Program-made: the position numbers and the translations under genes
The notes under the pieces: model-generated
Seen by the model: only the letters and a program-made list of their open reading frames with translations
What the model was told of the DNA's origin: nothing
Database searches by the model: none
Shown here: positions 1 through 4,860 of the stretch, one piece after another
Layout of the letters: each line of letters opens with the position of its first letter
Position numbering within the stretch: the first letter of the stretch is position 1
DNA from: Oscillospiraceae bacterium
Lineage (GTDB): Bacteria > Bacillota_A > Clostridia > Oscillospirales > Oscillospiraceae
DNA: 6,560 bases
Direction of reading: 5' to 3'
NCBI GenBank assembly: GCA_031265965.1
Contig: JAISBX010000060.1
Coordinates: 1-6,560 of the forward strand

Positions 1-71
1 CATTCCGACGTCCGCAGTATAACGGACGTCTTGCCGGACGACGGCGGACCGGCCACGGTGATCATTTTCAT
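1..71 (-). CDS. N-terminal fragment of a P-loop NTPase (possibly a CobW/HypB/UreG-like GTPase), truncated by the window edge
   Basis: On the minus strand an ATG at 71-69 opens a frame that stays open to the window edge (23 codons plus two bases). The peptide begins MKMITVAGPPSSGKTSVIL, a hydrophobic beta strand followed at once by a Walker A nucleotide-binding loop: G8, G13, K14 and T15 fit GxxxxGK[ST]. A P-loop within the first 15 residues is typical of SIMIBI-class GTPases such as HypB, UreG and CobW-type metal chaperones, but also of many small ATPases and kinases, so the family is a guess. A second ATG lies two codons downstream. A purine stretch (AAAGGA on the minus strand, bases 84-89) is the only ribosome-binding candidate and sits rather far away, about 12-13 bases. 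A good promoter lies upstream at 138-166. Its divergent partner is a metal exporter, which would suit a metal-related GTPase but does not prove it. Confidence 0.6.
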   Translation of the reverse strand, partial: MKMITVAGPPSSGKTSVILRTSE

Positions 72-94
72 ATTACGGCGGTTTCCTTTCGTTA

Positions 95-123
95 CAAGGC
101 GGTCGCGCAAGCGCGGCAAGGCG
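95..123. repeat. Direct repeat CAAGGCG x2 flanking the palindrome CGCGCAAGCGCG
   Basis: CAAGGCG occurs at 95-101 and 117-123, 22 bases apart (about two helical turns). Between them, at 104-115, is the perfect palindrome CGCGC-AA-GCGCG. On the minus strand this lies in the predicted leader of the P-loop gene, where it could form a 4-bp stem with a CUUG tetraloop. It could be an operator, an mRNA hairpin, or chance in GC-rich DNA. The pattern is visible; any function is inference. Confidence 0.3.
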
Positions 124-137
124 CGTCCAGCATACGG

Positions 138-166
138 ATTTTATCATATTTCATACCCGCTGTCCA
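138..166 (-). promoter_or_regulatory. Predicted sigma-A promoter for the divergent P-loop gene
   Basis: Read on the minus strand, TGGACA (166-161) and TAAAAT (143-138) are separated by exactly 17 bases. Each hexamer matches the housekeeping consensus at five of six positions. The expected transcription start is near base 131, giving a leader of about 60 bases before the ATG at 71. It sits back-to-back with the weaker plus-strand promoter, so the two genes probably share one control region. Confidence 0.55.
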
Positions 167-186
167 CCGTGCCGCAGTTTTTCACC

Positions 187-215
187 TTTACATTAAGCGT
201 CTCATATGTTATTAA
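187..215 (+). promoter_or_regulatory. Predicted sigma-A promoter for the CDF transporter gene
   Basis: TTTACA (187-192) is followed after 17 bases by TATTAA (210-215). The -35 box matches consensus at five of six positions and the -10 box at four of six. The predicted start, near base 222, would place the Shine-Dalgarno site almost at the 5' end of the mRNA. That is a very short leader, so the real start may lie slightly upstream. Confidence 0.4.
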
Positions 216-222
216 TACTAGT

Positions 223-229
223 GAGGTGG
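223..229 (+). promoter_or_regulatory. Ribosome binding site GAGGTGG that fixes the CDF start at GTG 235
   Basis: GAGGTGG lies five bases before GTG 235. It supports 235 as the start rather than the in-frame GTG at 226 or the much earlier TTG at 31. The translated stretch upstream of 235 has no CDF-like sequence. Confidence 0.7.
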
Positions 230-234
230 ATGGC

Positions 235-1140
235 GTGAACAAAGAAAATGAGCGGCTTGCGATGCGGGTGTCGCGGAACAGTATTATCGGCAATGTGTCG
301 CTCTCGGCTTTTAAGCTGTTTGCGGGCGTGGCGGCGCATTCGGCGGCCATGATCTCCGACGCGGTGCACAGCCTGTCGGACGTGCTGAGCACTGTTATAG
401 TTATGGTAGGGTTGAAGCAGGCGGGCCGGAAGGCGGACAGGGAGCACCCTTACGGGCACGAGAGAATGGAGTGCGTCGCGGCGATCATACTCGCGGCGAT
501 ACTTTGCGCGACAGGTATCGGCATCGGTTACGCCGGCGTCCGGAGGATCGTTGCGGGCAATTATGGCGAGTATGCGATCCCCGGCGCGCTGGCGCTCGTA
601 GCAGCCGCGGTTTCGATCATAGTTAAGGAGAGCATGTATTGGTACACGCGCGCCGCCGCGAAGCGGATCGGATCCGGAGCGCTGATGGCCGACGCGTGGC
701 ACCACCGCTCCGACGCGCTGTCCTCGGTGGGAAGCCTCGCGGGGATCGCCGGAGCCAGACTGGGATTTCCCGCGCTGGACTCGGCGGCTAGCGTTGTGAT
801 CTGCCTGTTCATAGTAAAAACGGCGTTTGACATTTTCAAAGACGCAATAGGGAAAATGACCGACAGGGCCTGCGACGACGCGACGATAGCGGAGCTGTAC
901 GAGGTCATCATTCGGCAGAACGGTGTCTCCGGGGTCGATATGCTAAGGACGAGACTGTTCGGAGAGAAGATATATATCGACGTGGAGATAAGCGCGGACG
1001 GAGACGCGCCGCTGCACGTCACGCACGACATCGCGCACCGCGTACACGACAGCATAGAGCACAGCTTCCCGCGGGTGAAGCACTGTATGGTACACGTAAA
1101 TCCCGCAGGTGAGCGCACCGAATCCGCAGATGAGCCGTAG
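235..1140 (+). CDS. Cation diffusion facilitator (CDF) family metal/proton antiporter
   Basis: This predicted inner-membrane exporter moves divalent metal ions (Zn2+ and related) out of the cytoplasm in exchange for protons. The 301 residues are the usual CDF length. After a short cytoplasmic start (to about residue 14) come six hydrophobic segments, roughly 17-35, 38-60, 80-103, 114-137, 160-180 and 182-200. TM2 carries SDAVHSLSD, giving metal ligands H45 and D49. TM5 carries DAWHHRSD, giving H156 and D160. This HxxxD/HxxxD pair matches zinc-type CDFs rather than the N/D-containing sites of manganese-type members. The loop between TM2 and TM3 has the family motif HPYGHERME (71-79). The last ~95 residues form the hydrophilic C-terminal domain (ferredoxin-like in known members), ending near HCMVHVNP. 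The GTG start is supported by GAGGTGG at 223-229. The gene is divergent from a P-loop NTPase and probably monocistronic, since the next gene has its own promoter. No convincing terminator follows. The family call is secure; the metal is inferred. Confidence 0.95.
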   Translation: MNKENERLAMRVSRNSIIGNVSLSAFKLFAGVAAHSAAMISDAVHSLSDVLSTVIVMVGLKQAGRKADREHPYGHERMECVAAIILAAILCATGIGIGYAGVRRIVAGNYGEYAIPGALALVAAAVSIIVKESMYWYTRAAAKRIGSGALMADAWHHRSDALSSVGSLAGIAGARLGFPALDSAASVVICLFIVKTAFDIFKDAIGKMTDRACDDATIAELYEVIIRQNGVSGVDMLRTRLFGEKIYIDVEISADGDAPLHVTHDIAHRVHDSIEHSFPRVKHCMVHVNPAGERTESADEP

Positions 1141-1186
1141 GAATGCCACCGCGAATCATTTTGATTGAATTTGATCTATTTTTTAC

Positions 1187-1215
1187 TTGAAATATTTCTG
1201 TATATGTGATATATT
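1187..1215 (+). promoter_or_regulatory. Strong predicted extended -10 promoter driving the three-gene glycosidase cluster
   Basis: TTGAAA (1187-1192) and TATATT (1210-1215) are 17 bases apart, each five of six to consensus. The -10 box is preceded by TG and one base (TGATATATT), the extended -10 form. It lies in a markedly AT-rich stretch (about 1154-1245) between GC-rich genes. The expected start is near 1222, about 38 bases before the first start codon of the cluster. Confidence 0.65.
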
Positions 1216-1227
1216 TTTGTTGGATAG

Positions 1228-1247
1228 GTACAAAAATAATCTTGTAC
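1228..1247 (+). promoter_or_regulatory. Inverted repeat GTACAA-N8-TTGTAC: possible operator or leader hairpin
   Basis: A perfect 6-bp inverted repeat with an 8-base centre lies at about +7 to +26 from the predicted transcription start and ends directly against the Shine-Dalgarno AGGAG. A repressor bound here would block the promoter, a common arrangement in sugar-utilisation operons. As RNA it would be a weak hairpin next to the ribosome site. No regulator gene is in the window, so the role is inference. Confidence 0.4.
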
Positions 1248-1252
1248 AGGAG
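1248..1252 (+). promoter_or_regulatory. Ribosome binding site AGGAG of the first glycosidase-like gene
   Basis: AGGAG is seven bases from GTG 1260 and thirteen from ATG 1266, both in frame. The spacing favours GTG 1260; codon preference favours ATG 1266. The difference is only two residues. Confidence 0.6.
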
Positions 1253-1259
1253 TGTGATT

Positions 1260-3014
1260 GTGCATATGACCAATTCTGCCGCATCCTTGGATCTGAAACG
1301 GGTACCATTTAGCCGAAAGCACGCAAATTACATGGTATTTGCGGAGGACGGCCGCGACGGAGAGAATATCTCCCCCGGCCTGTATTTCGCCAGCACCGCC
1401 GAGGGCACGGCGGTGCGCCGGAGAGGGCTCGTAGACATAGTGCCGAGTTTTAACGGGGAACCGCTGCCGGACACCTATTCGGCGACGCCGTCGCTGCTTA
1501 AGATCGACACGGACAAGGGGAGCGTGAGCCTTGTGTTCGACACGGCAAACACTCTGCGTATCAGCGGGAAAGGCGTAGGAGTGCGGCTGTACGTAAAAAT
1601 CCCCTTCCTGTCGATGATGGGCGCGCAGCTCCTGCCGAGCGGGGTGGTGGATTTCAATCTGCGCAGCATTCAGCCCGGCGGAGGCGTGTTCTTCTTCAAG
1701 CAGTTAAAGGGCAATATCACGCTGGACGCGAAGTTCGACCCGCTGCTCAACGGTCCGGAATATATCAAGGCGGAGCTGCTGCCGGATGAGAGCGGCGAAT
1801 TTGAGACGGCGGGATACTCGATGAGCCCGGACGAGTGGGGGTACATAGATTACAAGCCGATAGACGACGTTATCGCCGAGACGGACGCGGATTTCAGCGC
1901 GTTCATCGCAAAGCTGCCCGCCGTCGGAGAGAGTTGGCGCGAGCTCGCGCGGATCTGCGGGTATACGCTCTGGATACACCTCAAGGAAAAGACTTCAATG
2001 CCGGAATACAACCACCTGACGGCCGGCGCCGTGTACACAAACCGGTTGCTCAACGGCTCGGCGGTCTCCTTTGAGCAGCCGCTGTACGCCATGACGCTCG
2101 CGGACGCCGCGGACGCGGTGCGGCTCATAGGAAACGCGTTCGGCTATATGCGCGGCGGGATGCTCCCGACAAACGTGTCGAACGCCGAGGTGTTTTATCA
2201 GGCGTTCCCGCCCGTACACGGCGCGGCGCTCGGCGCCATCGGGGAGCGCGGCCTTGAATCCGTCGGCGCGGACGTCCTGCGCAAGCTGTACGACGACATG
2301 GCCGAACACTATACGTGGTGGGTGAACACGCACAGCCGGAAGCCGGGACATTTCTCGTACAACGAGCGTAGCGAATACGCGTTTAAGGGCTCGTCCTACG
2401 GCACGCTCCCGTTCCCGCTGGAGGCGCCGGATCTGTACGCGTATCTCATCAGGTACGCCGAGGCGCTCGAAACGCTCGCGGGCGCCGTGGGAAACGGAGA
2501 GGAGAGCAAGTGGAGCGCGGTCTCGCGGGAGCTGACGCGTTCGCTGTTAGAGCTCTGGGACGGCGAGCGCTTCGTGTGCAAGGACGCGCTGAGCGGTCAG
2601 ACGCACGCGACCGGGAGCGTGTTCGCGTATATCCCCGTCATACTCGGGAAAAATCTGCCCGCGGACGTTCTGGCGAAGCTCGTCGCCGGGCTCGCGTGCG
2701 AGGAGACGTTCCTCGGCGCTTACGGGCTGCGCTCCGAGAGCAAAAAGAGCCCGTACTACAGCCCGGAGGCCGCCGGCAGGGGGGCCGTCGACGCGGCGCT
2801 TCAGTTGCTGCTGATAGGAGGGCTGTTCGACGCCGGCGCGCTCGACGAGGCGGCCGGGGCGGCGGAGCGTTTTCTGTCGGCCGCGCGGCAATTCGGCGCC
2901 CGGGATATGTTCGTGCCCGAGGGCGGGCAGCCGATCCGCAGACCGGGAGACGACTACAACGCGCTCGGCAGCGCCGCCGTACTGTATCTGGCGCACAAAC
3001 TGCATACGCTCTGA
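1260..3014 (+). CDS. GH63/MGH1-like six-hairpin glycosidase paralogue 1, active-site motif degenerate
   Basis: This 584-residue protein has an N-terminal beta-rich domain (about 1-225) and an (alpha/alpha)6-barrel-type domain (about 230-584). It is related along its length to the next two genes. Shared landmarks are PFSR near the start, DTDKGSV and GKGVGVRL in the N-domain, FEQP, PPVHGAAL, EAPDLYAYL, LWDGERF (W433-D434-G435) and LGKNLP. Relatives with this layout are GH63, GH37 trehalase and MGH1-like enzymes, inverting hydrolases of alpha-linked sugars. Here the segment matching ESGWD reads E369-R-S-E-Y373, so the general-acid Asp is absent. The C-terminal region reads RDMFVPEGG (548-556), without the usual Glu-aromatic-Asn/Asp-Pro pattern. 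It may be a pseudoenzyme, a partner of the other copies, or use different residues. There is no signal peptide, so it is predicted cytoplasmic. It is the first gene of a likely three-gene operon. An ATG at 1266 is the alternative start; frame and length are secure. Confidence 0.88.
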   Translation: MHMTNSAASLDLKRVPFSRKHANYMVFAEDGRDGENISPGLYFASTAEGTAVRRRGLVDIVPSFNGEPLPDTYSATPSLLKIDTDKGSVSLVFDTANTLRISGKGVGVRLYVKIPFLSMMGAQLLPSGVVDFNLRSIQPGGGVFFFKQLKGNITLDAKFDPLLNGPEYIKAELLPDESGEFETAGYSMSPDEWGYIDYKPIDDVIAETDADFSAFIAKLPAVGESWRELARICGYTLWIHLKEKTSMPEYNHLTAGAVYTNRLLNGSAVSFEQPLYAMTLADAADAVRLIGNAFGYMRGGMLPTNVSNAEVFYQAFPPVHGAALGAIGERGLESVGADVLRKLYDDMAEHYTWWVNTHSRKPGHFSYNERSEYAFKGSSYGTLPFPLEAPDLYAYLIRYAEALETLAGAVGNGEESKWSAVSRELTRSLLELWDGERFVCKDALSGQTHATGSVFAYIPVILGKNLPADVLAKLVAGLACEETFLGAYGLRSESKKSPYYSPEAAGRGAVDAALQLLLIGGLFDAGALDEAAGAAERFLSAARQFGARDMFVPEGGQPIRRPGDDYNALGSAAVLYLAHKLHTL

Positions 3015-3023
3015 CGTAAGGCG

Positions 3024-3030
3024 AGAGGGG
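3024..3030 (+). promoter_or_regulatory. Ribosome binding site AGAGGGG of the second glycosidase-like gene
   Basis: This purine-rich site lies in the 29-base gap after the first glycosidase-like gene. It is 13 bases from ATG 3044, longer than ideal. The only closer ATG (3031) is out of frame, and an in-frame TAG at 3038-3040 excludes any earlier start, so 3044 is the first possible start of this frame. Confidence 0.5.
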
Positions 3031-3043
3031 ATGGTCGTAGATC

Positions 3044-4840
3044 ATGTTTGGGACATATGAGAAGCACACGCTGCGGCGGGCGGCGTTTTCACGCGAGGGG
3101 AACTTCTGGACACTGTACGAGGACTTCAGGGAGCCTATTCTTGGCGTGACCGTCAGCAAGGACGGCACGTTCATAGAGCATCGGAGCAACGTGTTTTTGC
3201 TGTACCCGACGTACGGCGGCGAGGTGATCCCGTACACGTATTTCGCGGATATTTCGCACCTGCGGATGGATACGGACAGGGGCTCGGTGGAGTTTTGCAT
3301 GGACGCAGGAGACCAGCTTCGCATACGCGGAAACGGCGTCGGGCTGCGCCTCGTGCTGCGCGCCGAGGAGCCGTTCGGGAGCTGCGCCGGGTGCGGCGGG
3401 ATATATCCCACGCCGGACGGCGCGTGGGAGGCGGACATGGGCAAATCCGGAAAGATGCTGTTCGTGCCGCTGGCGGGCGGGCTCGACGTGACGAGCCCGT
3501 GGAATTGGGAGGAGGGCGTGTATGAAAAGGTACACATAGACCTCGTCCCCGCCCCGGATACGGGCGTATTTGAGACCGCGGTACACGAGCACAACGATTA
3601 CAGGCTCAGGCTCCCCGGGTATCCGGCTTTTAACAGCGTGAAGGCCGGGTCGCAGGCGGCGTACGACAAATACGTCAACGGATTTTTGCGCAAGCCCGCG
3701 AAGGGCTGGGAGGATTTCTTCAAATACTGCACATACGTAACGTGGTCGCACAGGACGGGTATACAGGGCAAATTCTTCGACACCATGGTGTTCATGCACC
3801 TTATCTGGGCCAACTACGCCATGTCGTGGCAGCAGAGCTACAACGCGCTGCCGATGATAGGGGACCCGCGCGAGGCGTGGCGGCTCATAAAGCTGCTGTT
3901 CCACTATCAGGTTCCGAACGGGCAGCTCCCGGCGAGCATCAACTACAACACGGTGGGCGTGGGCGGTATGCAGCCGGCGTTCCAGGCGCTCGCGCTCGAC
4001 TGGGTGATCAGCGAATGCGGCGACGATTTCCTCACGAGCGAGGAATGCGAGCTTATGTACCCCAAGTTCAAAAAATGGCTCAATTTCTGGCTCACGATGC
4101 GGAACGCCGGGCACGGCGACGACCGCGTATTCATATTCTCGGCGCACGAATCGGGCTGGGACGATCTGTCGCTGTACAACGAGGGCTTCCCGATAGAGAC
4201 GCCGGATCTTTTCGCGTATATGATAATGCTTATGGACGGCTGCTCGCGCATGGCGCGCAAGTTAGGCAAGACAGACGAGGCGGACGACTGGGCGGGCCGG
4301 TCGAAGCGGCTCCTGAACACGCTCGTGACGGAGCTGTGGGACGGCGACTCGTTCGTGGGATACCTGACAGTGTCCGGGAAGCGCGTAAAATGCAAGAGCC
4401 TGGCCATGTTTCAGGCGCTCGTGCTCGGGAAGGACAGACTGCCGCGGGAGATCATCGACAGGCTCGCCGAGGAGGTCATGAAGCCGGAGTACCTGACGGA
4501 CATAGGGCTCGTGACGGAGAGCTTGGAGAGCCCGTACTGCCATTTCGGGTACAATTTTGTGCTGGGGCGCGTCGTCACGCCGTGCAATATGCTCACGGCG
4601 ATGGGGCTGTACCGCTGCGGGAAGCGCGAGCAGGCGCGTGAGATCAGCCGCCGCGTGTGCCAAAATCTCTATGACAACGGGATAATTCTCGGCTTCGCGC
4701 CGTCCGACACTGAGCCGACGACGGGCGAGCCGGTCGAGACCTGGCCGAATCCGACGGGCTCCGACGGGTGGTCGTGGACCTCGTGGGCGGCCTCAAGCGC
4801 GATAGTGATGCTCACGGCGATAATGCCGGAGGATGAATAA
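3044..4840 (+). CDS. GH63/MGH1-like six-hairpin glycosidase paralogue 2, canonical ESGWDD motif
   Basis: This 598-residue, predicted cytoplasmic enzyme probably acts on alpha-linked oligosaccharides; the substrate is unknown. The N-terminal beta-rich domain (about 1-225) shares DTDRGSV and GNGVGLRL with paralogue 1 and is closest to it there. The barrel domain has WQQSYNALP, GDPREAW, NGQLP, the signature E369-S-G-W-D-D374, then PIETPDLFAYM, LWDGDSF (W432-D433-G434) and SWTSWAASSAIVML near the end. In GH37 and GH63 enzymes the Asp of the SG(W/M)D motif is the general acid, which here would be D373. The partner base is usually a Glu before an aromatic-Asn/Asp-Pro-x-Thr-Gly stretch. Here that stretch reads APSDTEPTTGEP (552-563) and Ser554 falls at the expected position by eye, with D555, E557 and E562 nearby. 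The N-domain has a CAGC pair (C114, C117) of unknown meaning. Of the three copies this looks most likely to be active. Exact GH family assignment is uncertain. Confidence 0.92.
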   Translation: MFGTYEKHTLRRAAFSREGNFWTLYEDFREPILGVTVSKDGTFIEHRSNVFLLYPTYGGEVIPYTYFADISHLRMDTDRGSVEFCMDAGDQLRIRGNGVGLRLVLRAEEPFGSCAGCGGIYPTPDGAWEADMGKSGKMLFVPLAGGLDVTSPWNWEEGVYEKVHIDLVPAPDTGVFETAVHEHNDYRLRLPGYPAFNSVKAGSQAAYDKYVNGFLRKPAKGWEDFFKYCTYVTWSHRTGIQGKFFDTMVFMHLIWANYAMSWQQSYNALPMIGDPREAWRLIKLLFHYQVPNGQLPASINYNTVGVGGMQPAFQALALDWVISECGDDFLTSEECELMYPKFKKWLNFWLTMRNAGHGDDRVFIFSAHESGWDDLSLYNEGFPIETPDLFAYMIMLMDGCSRMARKLGKTDEADDWAGRSKRLLNTLVTELWDGDSFVGYLTVSGKRVKCKSLAMFQALVLGKDRLPREIIDRLAEEVMKPEYLTDIGLVTESLESPYCHFGYNFVLGRVVTPCNMLTAMGLYRCGKREQAREISRRVCQNLYDNGIILGFAPSDTEPTTGEPVETWPNPTGSDGWSWTSWAASSAIVMLTAIMPEDE

Positions 4841-4846
4841 TTAATT

Positions 4847-4852
4847 GGGAGG
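4847..4852 (+). promoter_or_regulatory. Ribosome binding site GGGAGG of the third glycosidase-like gene
   Basis: GGGAGG lies eight bases before ATG 4861, within the 20-base gap after the preceding stop. It is the best-placed Shine-Dalgarno site of the cluster and fixes the start. There is no room for a separate promoter, which supports co-transcription. Confidence 0.75.
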
Positions 4853-4860
4853 ACGCGACT

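Noticed and set aside
7..30. Perfect 8-bp inverted repeat GACGTCCG-N8-CGGACGTC
   Set aside because: It lies inside the minus-strand coding frame of the P-loop gene (codons for KTSVILRTS) and has no T-tract on either side, so it is better explained as coding sequence than as a terminator or operator.
31..234. N-terminal extension of the CDF gene from an upstream TTG
   Set aside because: The extra 68 residues do not look like protein of this family. They overlap the divergent gene and both promoters, and a clear ribosome site points to GTG 235.
1154..1184. Possible rho-independent terminator after the CDF gene (AATCA-TTT-TGATT, then six T)
   Set aside because: The stem is only five mostly A/T pairs with a three-base loop, and the T-run begins 12 bases later. 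It is too weak to call.
1143..1190. 15-codon open frame between the CDF gene and the glycosidase cluster
   Set aside because: It has no properly spaced ribosome site, lies upstream of the predicted transcription start of the cluster, and has no sign of a leader-peptide codon run.
2638..3594. Long minus-strand open frame of 318 codons overlapping the first two glycosidase-like genes
   Set aside because: It runs antisense across two conserved genes, is extremely rich in Arg/Pro/Ser, and has no recognisable motif. It is a by-product of GC-rich codon usage, as is the minus-strand frame at 3089-4147.
3742..4641. Plus-strand alternative frame of 299 codons inside the second glycosidase-like gene
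   Set aside because: Its composition is dominated by Arg, Ala and Gly, as expected from a shifted frame of GC-rich DNA. The overlapping frame carries the conserved ESGWDD and other family motifs.
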